Assembly: GCF_000183725.1 (NCBI RefSeq) | Contig: NC_014762.1 | Span: 2,294,001 to 2,358,000, forward strand | DNA: 64,000 nt | Reading direction: 5' to 3' | Origin: Sulfuricurvum kujiense DSM 16994 | Lineage (GTDB): Bacteria > Campylobacterota > Campylobacteria > Campylobacterales > Sulfurimonadaceae | Shown: one piece after another, positions 25,039 to 33,865 of the stretch | Layout of the letters: the number at the start of each line of letters is the position of its first letter | Position numbering within the stretch: the first letter of the stretch is position 1 | Position numbers and translations under genes: made by a program | Notes under the pieces: model-generated | Database searches by the model: none | Seen by the model: only the letters and a program-made list of their open reading frames with translations | Told to the model about the DNA's origin: nothing

Positions 25039-25665
25039 TTATTTCGAGTAAAGCTCGACGATTAGACGTTCTTCTACAGGGATAACAACCTCTTCACGCT
25101 CTGGAAGACGTGTGAAAATACCGAACGCTTTATCTTGATCGATGTCAACCCATGCCGCAAGACCGGTTTGGTTGGTCAACTCAATCGCGCGAACGATTTG
25201 GTTGTTCTTTTTACTTTTCTCATGGATTTCCACTTTTTGGCCCGGTTTAACACGGTATGACGGAATGTCAACACGTTTGCCGTCAACCAATACGTGACCG
25301 TGGTTTACCAATTGGCGTGCAAAACGACGAGTCGTTGCAAATCCCATACGGTAAACAACGTTGTCAAGACGCTGCTCAAGAAGCATAACCAAGTTCGTAC
25401 CGGTGTTACCAGTGCGACGTTTTGCTTCACCGAACAATGAACGCATTTGTTTTTCGCTCAAACCGTACATAAATTTCGCTTTTTGTTTTTCGCGAAGCTG
25501 CGTACCGTACTCAGAGATTTTTGTACGGCGTTGACCGTGTTGGCCAGGTCCGTACGGACGTTTGTCAAGGGCACTTTTACCTGCAAGACGACGCTCACCT
25601 TTTAATCCAAGGCTTACACCGAATCTTCTTTCGATTTTTTCTACGGGTCCTCTATATCTTGCCAT
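25039..25665 (-). CDS. rpsD: Ribosomal protein S4
   Basis: 208 aa primary binder of 16S rRNA. The S4 RNA-binding domain is at residues 95-160 ([34 protein letters not shown]-type). In many bacteria S4 represses this operon. I saw no clear S4 target in the short spacers here. Confidence 0.97.
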   Translation of the reverse strand: MARYRGPVEKIERRFGVSLGLKGERRLAGKSALDKRPYGPGQHGQRRTKISEYGTQLREKQKAKFMYGLSEKQMRSLFGEAKRRTGNTGTNLVMLLEQRLDNVVYRMGFATTRRFARQLVNHGHVLVDGKRVDIPSYRVKPGQKVEIHEKSKKNNQIVRAIELTNQTGLAAWVDIDQDKAFGIFTRLPEREEVVIPVEERLIVELYSK

Positions 25666-25676
25666 TACAAACCTCC

Positions 25677-26069
25677 TTACACGCGTCGGCGCTTAGGCGC
25701 ACGACATCCATTGTGTGGTAGCGGAGTAACGTCTTTCATGAAAGAAACACGTAAACCTTCGATCGCACCTACACTTTTAACTGCTGTTTCACGACCAGAA
25801 CCTGGTCCTTGAACTTTAATTCCCACTTCTTTGATACCGTGGACCATTGCTTTTTCCATCGCTGATTCTACCGCTTGTTGAGCAGCAAAAGGAGTCGATT
25901 TTTTAGAACCTTTGAAACCAAGGGCACCGGCTGAGCTCCATGCGATCATGTTACCCATTTCATCTGTTACCGTTACAAGGGTATTGTTGAATGAAGCCAA
26001 GATATGTACGATACCTCGTGCAATATTCTTCTTTACGATTTTTTTACGGGTTGCTTTTCTTTTTGCCAT
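25677..26069 (-). CDS. rpsK: Ribosomal protein S11
   Basis: 130 aa platform protein of the 30S subunit. Conserved segments [16 protein letters not shown] and [12 protein letters not shown] are present, and the C-terminus ends PKRRRV as usual. Eleven bases separate it from rpsM and from rpsD. Confidence 0.97.
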   Translation of the reverse strand: MAKRKATRKKIVKKNIARGIVHILASFNNTLVTVTDEMGNMIAWSSAGALGFKGSKKSTPFAAQQAVESAMEKAMVHGIKEVGIKVQGPGSGRETAVKSVGAIEGLRVSFMKDVTPLPHNGCRAPKRRRV

Positions 26070-26080
26070 ACTCTAATCCC

Positions 26081-26452
26081 TTACTTTGTGGCTGAGCCGA
26101 CGGTTTTCTTTTTACCTTTGCGCGTACGAGCATTGGTTTTGGTTTTTTGACCACGGCATGGGAGACCTTTACGGTGACGAAGACCACGGTAAGAACCAAG
26201 ATCCATCAACGCTTTAATATCCATAGCGACTTGTTTGCGAAGGTCACCTTCTACAGCGATTCCGCTGCTTCGGATTTCTTTAGCGATTGTAGCCGCTTCA
26301 TCTTCGCTTAGTTCGAATACACGCTTGTTGTAATCGAGTCCTGTTGCATCCAAAATTTTGCGTGAAGTATGTAAACCGATACCGTAGATATAGGTTAATG
26401 CATATTCCAAACGTTTTTTCTTAGGTAAGTCCACACCAGCAATACGTGCCAT
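26081..26452 (-). CDS. rpsM: Ribosomal protein S13
   Basis: 123 aa head protein of the 30S subunit that contacts tRNA and the 50S subunit. The start [10 protein letters not shown] and the segment [25 protein letters not shown] are diagnostic. It begins two bases after the rpmJ stop. Confidence 0.97.
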   Translation of the reverse strand: MARIAGVDLPKKKRLEYALTYIYGIGLHTSRKILDATGLDYNKRVFELSEDEAATIAKEIRSSGIAVEGDLRKQVAMDIKALMDLGSYRGLRHRKGLPCRGQKTKTNARTRKGKKKTVGSATK

Positions 26453-26454
26453 GC

Positions 26455-26568
26455 TTATCCTTGTCTTTGTTTATGTTTTGGGGTTTTGCAGATTACGCGA
26501 ACAATCCCTTTGCGCTTGATGACTTTACAATCATCGCACATTTTCTTCACTGAAGAACGTACTTTCAT
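26455..26568 (-). CDS. rpmJ: Ribosomal protein L36
   Basis: 37 aa protein of the 50S subunit with the zinc ligands C11, C14, C27 and H32 (C+ type). It is the first gene of the alpha operon here. infA and secY, which often precede it, are absent, and the neighbour upstream is hom, so the operon must have its own promoter in 26569-26765. Confidence 0.95.
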   Translation of the reverse strand: MKVRSSVKKMCDDCKVIKRKGIVRVICKTPKHKQRQG

Positions 26569-26752
26569 CGGTAGGCTCCGTTGATTTAAATCACTTGCTT
26601 TTCGTAGGTGAGATTGATCTCACCAATACTTGTAACTACGATTGAACGCAGTTATAAACATTCAATTCTATTTGTCCGAAAGGGCAAAGTGGACGCGTAT
26701 GATACAGTAAATAAGGTTAAATTTTTATTAAGGTTATAAAAAGAGGGTTTTA
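26569..26752 (-). promoter_or_regulatory. Alpha operon leader and promoter region
   Basis: AT-rich spacer of 197 bases (to 26765) between hom and rpmJ. On the minus strand GTTTATAACTGCG offers a TATAAC -10 candidate roughly 100 bases before rpmJ. Nearer the gene, GGTGAGAT/ATCTCACC can form an 8-bp stem in the 5' UTR, a possible site for autogenous control. The exact start point cannot be fixed by eye. Confidence 0.4.
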
Positions 26753-26780
26753 ATACGGAGTGTCTCTAGACAATCCGTAT
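26753..26780 (-). terminator. Hairpin over the hom stop codon
   Basis: 7-bp stem ATACGGA/TCCGTAT, one mismatch, then TGTC/GACA, with the hom stop codon in the TCTA/TAGA loop. On the minus strand a TTTTT run comes about 13 bases later. It may act as a terminator of modest strength. Confidence 0.45.
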
Positions 26781-28025
26781 CATAAATGGGGATTCTAAAA
26801 CCGCGTCTAATGTTTCTAGTTTTGCCATTAAACCGTGCAAAGCACGTTCGGTCGCTTCGTGGGTAGCAAAGAGCAAATGTGCGCATTCCGTTTCGGACGG
26901 GCGCTGAATGACCGCTTCGATAGAGATCGATTCATCGGCAAAAAGGCTGGTGATTTTTGCCAAAATTCCCGGTTTATCCGAAACACGAAGACGAAGATAA
27001 TATTTGGATCGGATATCCTCGCTGTTTTTAAGCCGTAAACCCTCTTCAAGCGGATGGTTAAATCCGAGCATCGGAGAACGTTTTCCCGAACGGACGATAT
27101 CGATGATATTAGCAACGACGGCGCTCGCCGTCGCATTTCCGCCGGCACCCGGACCGTAATAGAGGGTTTCGCCCACACGGTCGCCGACGACACTGATACC
27201 GTTCATGACGCCGTCGATTTTTGCGATCATCGCATCTTCTTTAACCAATGCTGCATGAACACGTAGCTCAACTTCGGCATCATCGCGTTTGGCAATACCC
27301 AAAAGTTTGATCGTGTAGCCGAACTCTTTGGCGAATGCGATATCCGCAGGGGTAATCCCCTCGATCCCCTCAATCAAAATCTCTTCGGGTTTCGCATCGA
27401 TTCCGTATGCGATGGAAGCGAGGATGAGAAGTTTATGTGCCGCATCGAATCCACCGATATCAAAGGTCGGATCGGCTTCGGCATATCCCAGTGCCTGTGC
27501 TTCGGCTAACACCTCGGCAAACGGTGTCCCCTCGTTCATCATTTTGGTCAGCATGAAATTACACGTTCCGTTCATAATCCCCATGATAGAGAGGATATGA
27601 TTCGCCGATAAACCGTCGCGCAAGGCATTAATGATCGGAATCCCCCCCGCGACACTCGCTTCGAATTCAAACGGAATATCTCCGGCAATCTCTTGAAGCT
27701 CATAACGGTGGTAGGCCAAAAGGGCTTTATTGGCGGTTACTACCGCTTTTCCATTTTGGAGCGCTTTTTTGACGACAGCGAGGGGAAGTTCTACCCCTCC
27801 CATCAGTTCAACAACAATGTCAATTTCCGGATCATCGACAATGTCGTACGGATCTTGCGATACAGCGATGGAGAGGTCTGAAACCTTGGAAAGATCACGT
27901 ACGACTCCGCTTTTTACACTGATCTCGTCACCCGAACGCGCCGTGATAATCGATTTATTCTCTTCTAATATCTGCACGACGGCACGCCCTACCGTGCCGA
28001 CACCGATAACGCCGACACGTGTCAC
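26766..28025 (-). CDS. hom: Homoserine dehydrogenase
   Basis: 419 aa from the GTG at 28025, which overlaps the aminotransferase stop as GTGA; an ATG six codons upstream is also in frame. It reduces aspartate semialdehyde to homoserine for methionine and threonine. NAD(P) motif GVGTVGRAVV is at the N-terminus, the catalytic region GGIPIINALRDGLSANHI is near residue 145, and a C-terminal ACT domain (VSDKPGILAKITSLFADE, residues 343-419) allows feedback by threonine. Confidence 0.95.
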   Translation of the reverse strand: MTRVGVIGVGTVGRAVVQILEENKSIITARSGDEISVKSGVVRDLSKVSDLSIAVSQDPYDIVDDPEIDIVVELMGGVELPLAVVKKALQNGKAVVTANKALLAYHRYELQEIAGDIPFEFEASVAGGIPIINALRDGLSANHILSIMGIMNGTCNFMLTKMMNEGTPFAEVLAEAQALGYAEADPTFDIGGFDAAHKLLILASIAYGIDAKPEEILIEGIEGITPADIAFAKEFGYTIKLLGIAKRDDAEVELRVHAALVKEDAMIAKIDGVMNGISVVGDRVGETLYYGPGAGGNATASAVVANIIDIVRSGKRSPMLGFNHPLEEGLRLKNSEDIRSKYYLRLRVSDKPGILAKITSLFADESISIEAVIQRPSETECAHLLFATHEATERALHGLMAKLETLDAVLESPFMIRIV

Positions 28026-29248
28026 TCGCCACCCTTGTCGCAACTCAATGTACTTAAAAACTGCTTGATATTTTTTGCCGCCTGACGGATACGCTGATCG
28101 TTTTCGATCAATGCGATACGGACATACTCATCGCCGTAATCGCCGAATCCGATCCCCGGAGCTACGGCGACGTTCGCTTCCACCAAGAGGCGTTTGGAAA
28201 ATTCAAGACTTCCCATATGAATCGCGCATTCGGGAATTTTAGCCCACACAAACATCGATGCCTGATTTCGGCGAATCGGCCACCCGGCACGGTTAAAAGC
28301 ATCCAATAGGACATTTTGACGATGATCATATTTATCCGTGATCTCCTGAACACAGGTTTGATCCCCGGTAAGGGCAACCGTCGCGGCAACCTGAATCGGA
28401 GTGAACATCCCATAATCGAGCCAGCTCTTGATCTTTTGCAATGCGCCGATCAGTTTGGCATTACCTACGAAGAAACCGACGCGCCATCCCGCCATATTAT
28501 AGCTCTTAGAGAGGGTAAATGCTTCAACCGCAACATCTTTTGCACCCGGGACAGAGAGGATAGATGGTGTTTTATACCCGTCAAACGTCAGATCTCCGTA
28601 TGCAATGTCGCTGATAACGTAAAAGCGTTCACGCTTCGCCATCTCGACGACACGAACATAAAACTCCGGTGTTACCGTCGCCGTTGTCGGATTGTGCGGA
28701 AAGTTGACGACGAGATATTTCGGTTTCGGAAACGAGACATGAAACGCGTGTTCAAGACGCTCGAAAAAGAGGTCTTCATCCACTTTGTAATCTTCATCAA
28801 ACGGCAATTCCATTTTTTGAACGTTTCCACCCGCCAAAATAAAACCGTATGAGTGGATCGGATAAGTCGGATCGGGAACGACGACAACATCGCCGGGATT
28901 CGTAATAGCATACGCCAGGTGGGCATACCCTTCTTTAGAACCCATAGTCGCAACCGCTTCGGTGTCCGGATCAAGATCGACGTCATAGCGACGTTTGTAC
29001 CAATCGCAAATGGCCTGACGAAGTTTCGGAATCCCTTTAGAGACTGAATAACCGTGTGTTTTGGTTTTTTCTGCCGACTCAACCAATTTTTTACGAATAT
29101 GTTCAGGGGTATCCCCATCAGGATTTCCCATACTGAAATCGATAACATCGGCACCGGCACGTCTACGCGCCATTTTAAGTTCATTTACTTCAGCAAATAC
29201 ATATTTTGGAAGGCGTTTAATCCGGTCAAATTGGATTTCATCAAACAT
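28022..29248 (-). CDS. PLP aminotransferase, AlaC-like (alanine/glutamate type)
   Basis: 408 aa fold type I aminotransferase. The lysine that holds pyridoxal phosphate is in TLSKSYNMAGWRVGF, near residue 245, and the substrate arginine region is YVRIALIEN near the C-terminus. Overall it resembles AlaC and the related LL-diaminopimelate aminotransferases. Coupling with hom suggests a role in amino acid synthesis from aspartate or pyruvate. It has its own extended -10 promoter. Confidence 0.85.
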   Translation of the reverse strand: MFDEIQFDRIKRLPKYVFAEVNELKMARRRAGADVIDFSMGNPDGDTPEHIRKKLVESAEKTKTHGYSVSKGIPKLRQAICDWYKRRYDVDLDPDTEAVATMGSKEGYAHLAYAITNPGDVVVVPDPTYPIHSYGFILAGGNVQKMELPFDEDYKVDEDLFFERLEHAFHVSFPKPKYLVVNFPHNPTTATVTPEFYVRVVEMAKRERFYVISDIAYGDLTFDGYKTPSILSVPGAKDVAVEAFTLSKSYNMAGWRVGFFVGNAKLIGALQKIKSWLDYGMFTPIQVAATVALTGDQTCVQEITDKYDHRQNVLLDAFNRAGWPIRRNQASMFVWAKIPECAIHMGSLEFSKRLLVEANVAVAPGIGFGDYGDEYVRIALIENDQRIRQAAKNIKQFLSTLSCDKGGE

Positions 29249-29278
29249 GGCTACAACCTGTGATTAAAAAATTGCGCC

Positions 29279-29287
29279 ATTTTAGCA
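29279..29287 (-). promoter_or_regulatory. Extended -10 promoter of the aminotransferase-hom pair
   Basis: Minus strand TGC-TAAAAT, about 31 bases upstream of the aminotransferase ATG. It suggests the pair can be transcribed apart from the genes upstream. Confidence 0.55.
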
Positions 29288-29319
29288 TAAGAGGCTTAGT
29301 TTTAATATAATATCGATAC

Positions 29320-29946
29320 TTATTGCACCGGATTCGTCGGCTCGATCCACATCCCCTCTTTGAGCATTTTCATCCCCTGTACATTGGAAACTTTGAGGTA
29401 ATATGCTCCCTCCGGAACTTCGAGCTGAAGTTCCTCCTTAGAATCTGCCGCCCTAAAAGAAGATATCAAATGCATAGATCGGTCTAATATTGCAATATCA
29501 GGATACCATTTGCCTGTATAAGGGGGCTGAATATAAATATGTTGCGCTTTCCCTAGACGAAACCACTGCGCCGTCTTAACATGTTTCAACTCAACACCCT
29601 CTTCTTGGAGCAGCAAAGTGTTCCAGACAGATCCTTGCGCGTCCAATGCCAAAGAAAGATCATTATTATGCAGAAAAATTTTTTCGACTTGAATTCCCTC
29701 ATTTTTGAGATTTTCGTCTAAACCGGAGATACTTAAAGGTTTATTGCCGATAGCAATTGCACTCAGTTCACCGGAATTATTTTCAAAATCGAATGAGTCA
29801 ATATCCAATTTATATCCGACAGCGTTAAATGCTTGGGTAACGGTACGCAGGCTTAAAATAGCTTCGCCCTTAAAAGTGATATGAGTATTGAAGGACTCTC
29901 CGAAAAGAAGGAGAGGAAGAAAGAAAAGTGAGAGGAAGCGGTTCAT
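29320..29946 (-). CDS. Exported protein of unknown function
   Basis: 208 aa with a signal peptide (MNRFLSLFFLPLLLFGES, cleavage near residue 16-18). The rest is soluble and beta-rich with no cysteines or known motif. It starts ten bases after the RodZ-like membrane gene and likely forms one transcript with it, so the two may work together at the inner membrane or in the periplasm. Not recognised as a characterised family. Confidence 0.65.
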   Translation of the reverse strand: MNRFLSLFFLPLLLFGESFNTHITFKGEAILSLRTVTQAFNAVGYKLDIDSFDFENNSGELSAIAIGNKPLSISGLDENLKNEGIQVEKIFLHNNDLSLALDAQGSVWNTLLLQEEGVELKHVKTAQWFRLGKAQHIYIQPPYTGKWYPDIAILDRSMHLISSFRAADSKEELQLEVPEGAYYLKVSNVQGMKMLKEGMWIEPTNPVQ

Positions 29947-29956
29947 TACGCTGTAT

Positions 29957-30796
29957 TTACCAGTTTTTCCCGCCGTTGCGTTCCATAAACTCTTGTTGCG
30001 AAATTTGTTTCAAAGCCCCTTTTTCACCTATAAAGTGGACCGTATTTTTATCATTAAGCACTTTTTTTCCCTCACTGGAGATGAGTTCTACCCTGCCGTG
30101 GCCTAAAACAATCAATAATGTTTTAGTCGGATCTATAATGATGGGATCTATGGTTATCCCTTGAATTTTTTTACCGCTTTCAAGATCGATTACTCCATAC
30201 CATACTTTGTATTGCGGAATAATTGCCGTCTGCTGATCCGATGTTCCAGTGATCAAAGTCTCGTTCTGCTGCGCAGGAATCGCAGACTGTACACTAGTGG
30301 CTGCACTTTGATTGCTTTCAACGTTTGCAATCGAACCCGTAATATTCGTTTCATTCGTTTCGGCATTAGCCGTATCATTTTGTTCAACAACCTGAACAGA
30401 CGATGTGGTAAGGTTCATCACGTCTTCACTCGGGGCAGCCGACATTTTACCCTGTAAGAAATATCCGCCGATCATCAAAATAATAATTAATACGGTTCCG
30501 GCGACAATCCATTTCGGTTTTGAGTTGGATGCTGCCTGCAAAATCACCGATTGTTTCGGAGCAAGGACGGTCGGATTGTTTTGGCAAAACAGCAAATATT
30601 CTTCTTTAATGCCACTAAGATCAATATCATACTCACGTTCTAAGATAGAAATATATCCCATAAACTGGACCCGCCCGATCTGAGCATAGGATTTTGTCAA
30701 AACCAACTCAATCTTATCGCGGGAAATATGGGTCCGTTCATGAATCTTTTCTGTCCCAAGAGCCTGTAAATCTTCGAACGTGTTGTATTGTTTCAT
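29957..30796 (-). CDS. RodZ-like single-span membrane protein with N-terminal helix-turn-helix
   Basis: 279 aa. The N-terminal 75 residues are helical and resemble the HTH domain of RodZ-type proteins. One membrane span lies at residues 96-114 (IVAGTVLIIILMIGGYFLQ). A low-complexity N/T/Q-rich linker (118-180) follows, then a beta-rich periplasmic domain. This layout suggests a cytoskeleton or envelope scaffold. It overlaps the upstream methyltransferase by four bases (ATGA). Confidence 0.65.
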   Translation of the reverse strand: MKQYNTFEDLQALGTEKIHERTHISRDKIELVLTKSYAQIGRVQFMGYISILEREYDIDLSGIKEEYLLFCQNNPTVLAPKQSVILQAASNSKPKWIVAGTVLIIILMIGGYFLQGKMSAAPSEDVMNLTTSSVQVVEQNDTANAETNETNITGSIANVESNQSAATSVQSAIPAQQNETLITGTSDQQTAIIPQYKVWYGVIDLESGKKIQGITIDPIIIDPTKTLLIVLGHGRVELISSEGKKVLNDKNTVHFIGEKGALKQISQQEFMERNGGKNW

Positions 30797-31470
30797 CTCA
30801 TTCTCTCCATCAAAATTGCGCCGGCAACACCGACATTCAAAGAATCAAAATCATGCGCCATCGGAATCGAAATACCGACATCAAGGCTTTTCTGGACTCT
30901 GCCGCTTAAGCCTTCCCCCTCATTACCCAAAACCAAGACCCGCTTTGCGGCAAATGAAGCTTCACGAACGTCAACCCCGTCCATTACCGCTCCGTAAATC
31001 TGAAATCCTGATTGCTTCAGTTCATGCAATACATCATGAATATTGTGAATAATTACCAACGGAAGATCAAGGGCGGCCCCGCTGCTGGTACGGATCATCG
31101 CTTCGAGGTTCGGATCTTTGATACCGCTGATAACCAACGCCTGAACCCCTAACGCATACGCGCTTCGTATAAGCGAACCGATATTTCCCATATCGGTAAT
31201 CGAACTCAATACCACGATAAAATCGCATTTTTTTAGAAACGGGGAGGCGTACGGCACTACCTGAGAAATCTCGGCGATAAACCCCTGATGGTTCCCCCCC
31301 TTTACCATTGACTGCGCCGCTTTTTCGGGGATCCGCTTAATCTCAAAACCCATTTTCATGAGCGACGAATACTCTTTTTTATCGAGCTCTTTTGCCAAAT
31401 AGAGAACCTTAATACGCTCCCTGTGACGCTCTATTGCGTAATAAACCGGTTGTTTTCCATAAATAATCAT
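30793..31470 (-). CDS. rlmB: RlmB-like 23S rRNA 2'-O-methyltransferase (TrmH family)
   Basis: 225 aa SPOUT methyltransferase with an N-terminal L30e-like substrate domain (MIIYGKQPVYYAIERHRERIKVLYLA) and the knot motifs ITDMGNIGSLIRSAYALG, VLVLGNEGEGLSGRV and ISIPMAHDFDSLNVGVAGAI. It is closer to the RlmB form than the paralogue at 16882. It lies between rsmI and the RodZ-like gene. Confidence 0.88.
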   Translation of the reverse strand: MIIYGKQPVYYAIERHRERIKVLYLAKELDKKEYSSLMKMGFEIKRIPEKAAQSMVKGGNHQGFIAEISQVVPYASPFLKKCDFIVVLSSITDMGNIGSLIRSAYALGVQALVISGIKDPNLEAMIRTSSGAALDLPLVIIHNIHDVLHELKQSGFQIYGAVMDGVDVREASFAAKRVLVLGNEGEGLSGRVQKSLDVGISIPMAHDFDSLNVGVAGAILMERMR

Positions 31471-31483
31471 GAGGTATTATATC

Positions 31484-32293
31484 CTAAGATTTCATGAGGC
31501 GTGTATAGCACTCTTTGGGATTTTCACCCGTAATTTTGGCAATCAGTTTCGATGCGGCTTTTTTGGGGATATCAAGGGCTAGAATATCCTGCTCACTCAA
31601 GGATGAACTTTTCCCTTCCGACGCTTCTATCACAACGACCCATTCCCCCCGAATCTCTTTTTCCATTTGCGGAATCAATTCCGATGCGGTGCCCCGATAA
31701 AATTTCTGATACCGTTTGGTAAGCTCTTTGGCCAAAAAGATCTGCCGATCCGGTGCCGCAACGACAAGTTCCGATAAGAGTTTATCCAACCGTTTCGGCG
31801 ATTCATAGAGTATCGTCGTATAGCCGTTAAAAAGTGCTTCTTGCAGAGCGGATGATCTGTCGTTCCCTTTGTGAGGCAAAAAGCCGAAAAAAAGCATTTT
31901 TGTCTCCACAAATCCACTGGCGACGAAAGCGGTCAATGCTGCATTTGCTCCGGGTATTACATCATACGCAATTCCGTGATCGAGACAATAGCGTACAAGC
32001 ATCTGTCCGGGGTCGCTGATTCCGGGCATCCCGGCATCACTGACATAGACAACGTTTTGGTCAAAAAAATCGGGGGTCAGCGAAGCGACAAATTCGGTTT
32101 CGTTATGGGAATGGAGACTGATAAACTTTGGATCACATGTTGTTAATTCGTAGCGTTCTTTAAGAAGATGAATCAGCTTTTTGGTTACACGGGTATCTTC
32201 GCATAACAGTATCTGTGCCTGAGAAAGAGTTTCAATGGAACGTAAAGAGATGTCGGCGATATTACCGATAGGAGTTGGAACAAGAGACAGCAT
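31484..32293 (-). CDS. rsmI: 16S rRNA 2'-O-methyltransferase RsmI
   Basis: 269 aa from the ATG of MLSLVPTPIGNIADISLRS. RsmI methylates C1402 in the decoding centre of 16S rRNA. The tetrapyrrole-methylase-type core has LCEDTRVTKKL (near 37), SDAGMPGISDPG (near 84) and VIPGANAALTAFVASG (near 110). The spacer before it holds three hairpins. Confidence 0.95.
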   Translation of the reverse strand: MLSLVPTPIGNIADISLRSIETLSQAQILLCEDTRVTKKLIHLLKERYELTTCDPKFISLHSHNETEFVASLTPDFFDQNVVYVSDAGMPGISDPGQMLVRYCLDHGIAYDVIPGANAALTAFVASGFVETKMLFFGFLPHKGNDRSSALQEALFNGYTTILYESPKRLDKLLSELVVAAPDRQIFLAKELTKRYQKFYRGTASELIPQMEKEIRGEWVVVIEASEGKSSSLSEQDILALDIPKKAASKLIAKITGENPKECYTRLMKS

Positions 32294-32310
32294 TGTTATT
32301 CTCAATTTCT

Positions 32311-32373
32311 GCCTCAAAGAGGCTAGTTCAGTGCCTTTTCGGCAAACGAAGCCAAAGGATTTTCTCCTTTGGC
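32311..32373 (-). terminator. Three tandem hairpins between rpmE and rsmI
   Basis: In transcription order these are a 9-bp perfect stem GCCAAAGGA/TCCTTTGGC with 5-base loop (32351-32373), a small GCC/GGC stem (32333-32343), and a GCCTC/GAGGC stem (32311-32323). The first is followed by TTCGTTT and may end part of the rpmE transcripts. The last one lies 18 bases before the rsmI start. Confidence 0.5.
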
Positions 32374-32380
32374 ACTCAAA

Positions 32381-32584
32381 TTATGAGTTAAGTGCGTAAC
32401 GTTTTTTGAATTTATCGATACGACCTGCCGTATCTACTTGACGCTCAGAACCGGTAAAGAACGGGTGACATGCGTTGCAGATATCAACACGGATTGAATC
32501 TTTTGTGCTGGTTGTAGTGAATGTGTTGCCGCATGCGCAGCTTACTGAACATTCTACGATGTTCGGGTGAAGATCTTTTTTCAT
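32381..32584 (-). CDS. rpmE: Ribosomal protein L31 (zinc form)
   Basis: 67 aa protein bridging the subunits. Cysteines C16, C18, C36 and C39 match the zinc ligands of the C+ form, which is replaced by a zinc-free paralogue in some bacteria under zinc limitation. No such paralogue is in this window. It lies between rsmE and rsmI. Confidence 0.95.
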   Translation of the reverse strand: MKKDLHPNIVECSVSCACGNTFTTTSTKDSIRVDICNACHPFFTGSERQVDTAGRIDKFKKRYALNS

Positions 32585-32687
32585 CAGTTTACCTTGTGAT
32601 CGACGGCGTTGTACGTCGGTCTGTATAGTTTTATATCCGTACGGGGGCGGATAATTGAACGCGAATTATAACGAAAGAATTCTTTTT

Positions 32688-33356
32688 TTACAATAAGCGT
32701 GACGCAATCGCCACTGCAGCCGTCTCTGAACGCAAAATCATCGGGGAGGGAAAAAGACGGATTCGATGATTCGAAAACACTTTCCGCTCACTCTCGTCAA
32801 ATCCCCCCTCGCATCCGATGACGACCGTCTCTATTGATTCGTCCGAACCGAGTACTTCACCGCCGAAATCCAATACCACGGCATCGTTATGCTCTTTTAA
32901 AAAGGTACTCATATTCGGCGATTCGGAGAGTTCGATCAGCGACGTCCGTCCGCACTGCATAATGGAACTCTCCATAATGCGTTTGTACCGCTCAAAATCA
33001 AGACGAAAGTTTTGCTGAGACCTTCGGCAATGGATAAAAGTGATTTTCGACACGCCAAGCTCCGTGAGCATCGGTAATGTTTTTTCAATCGTTTTCGGGT
33101 CAACCAAACACCATCCGATATGGAGCCGATGATTGCTTTCGCTCGGAGCATGGTGATGACTCTGCAATGAGAAATAGGCACACCGTCCGTCCGTCCGCTC
33201 CAAACGGTAGCGGTATTCTTCGCTTAACCGCTCGCGTGAACGAAAAGCGATCAAATCTCCCGCTTTATGGCGTCTCACCTTGATGAGATATTTGTAATCA
33301 TCACCCGAAACACTCAATTCATCCGCACCGACGCCGTCGTGAAGGAGAAATTTCAT
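32688..33356 (-). CDS. rsmE: 16S rRNA m3U1498 methyltransferase RsmE
   Basis: 222 aa from the ATG that overlaps the upstream stop as ATGA. It has an N-terminal PUA-like domain and a C-terminal SPOUT knot. Family motifs KTLPMLTELGVSKI, MESSIMQCGR and IGCEGGFDESERKVF lie near residues 85, 130 and 180. It modifies U1498 in the decoding region. Confidence 0.93.
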   Translation of the reverse strand: MKFLLHDGVGADELSVSGDDYKYLIKVRRHKAGDLIAFRSRERLSEEYRYRLERTDGRCAYFSLQSHHHAPSESNHRLHIGWCLVDPKTIEKTLPMLTELGVSKITFIHCRRSQQNFRLDFERYKRIMESSIMQCGRTSLIELSESPNMSTFLKEHNDAVVLDFGGEVLGSDESIETVVIGCEGGFDESERKVFSNHRIRLFPSPMILRSETAAVAIASRLL

Positions 33357-33766
33357 TGCGCCATCATCCACAAGGTAATCGCGATTAATAAACTCATCTC
33401 TATACCCAAAAAGCGGAATGCTTTTTTCTTGTAAAGGGCAAATGCCCCCTCTTGGGTTATATCGGTTTTACGCTTAAGTGTTTTATACCGCTTGGCTTCG
33501 AGAATAATCATCAGTATTCCTATGACGATCATCGCACTATTAGCAAACGTAAAGTGAAGATGTTTAGCCGCCATCATCACCGCGCCCGTAAAAAGGATCA
33601 AAGCGATAAGTGAGCTGGAAATCGGCATCACGATACGCATCCGCTTCGAATAACGGACAATATGATGGGAAAGGGACAACATAACGATGTTGAAGAGGAC
33701 GACTCCCATCAAAACAATAACTCCGAAATAGTGGATGTTCAATCCGGCTGTGTACATAGCTTCCAT
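33353..33766 (-). CDS. Small four-span membrane protein, unknown
   Basis: 137 aa with four hydrophobic helices (about residues 10-32, 44-66, 70-88 and 115-135) and conserved-looking histidines in the membrane (H12, H33, H34, H69 region). It resembles small CopD-like or heme-related membrane proteins only loosely. It precedes rsmE with a 4-base overlap. Function not assigned. Confidence 0.6.
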   Translation of the reverse strand: MEAMYTAGLNIHYFGVIVLMGVVLFNIVMLSLSHHIVRYSKRMRIVMPISSSLIALILFTGAVMMAAKHLHFTFANSAMIVIGILMIILEAKRYKTLKRKTDITQEGAFALYKKKAFRFLGIEMSLLIAITLWMMAQ

Positions 33767-33791
33767 AAAGGGGATTTTACCTTAAATTGCC

Positions 33792-33797
33792 TATAAT
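33792..33797 (+). promoter_or_regulatory. -10 box of moeA
   Basis: TATAAT after AATTGCC, 68 bases upstream of the moeA ATG. The ATG itself is preceded by AAGGAGAGAGA. The implied leader of about 60 bases is too short for a molybdenum cofactor riboswitch, and I see none. Confidence 0.65.
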
Positions 33798-33865
33798 GAC
33801 TACCTAATGTTCCCGCAGGCATGAATAATTAATGCACAAGACAGAGGAATACCCAAGGAGAGAGA

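Noticed and set aside
33798-33865. Molybdenum cofactor riboswitch upstream of moeA
   Set aside because: Only about 60 bases lie between the -10 box and the start codon, with no matching stems.
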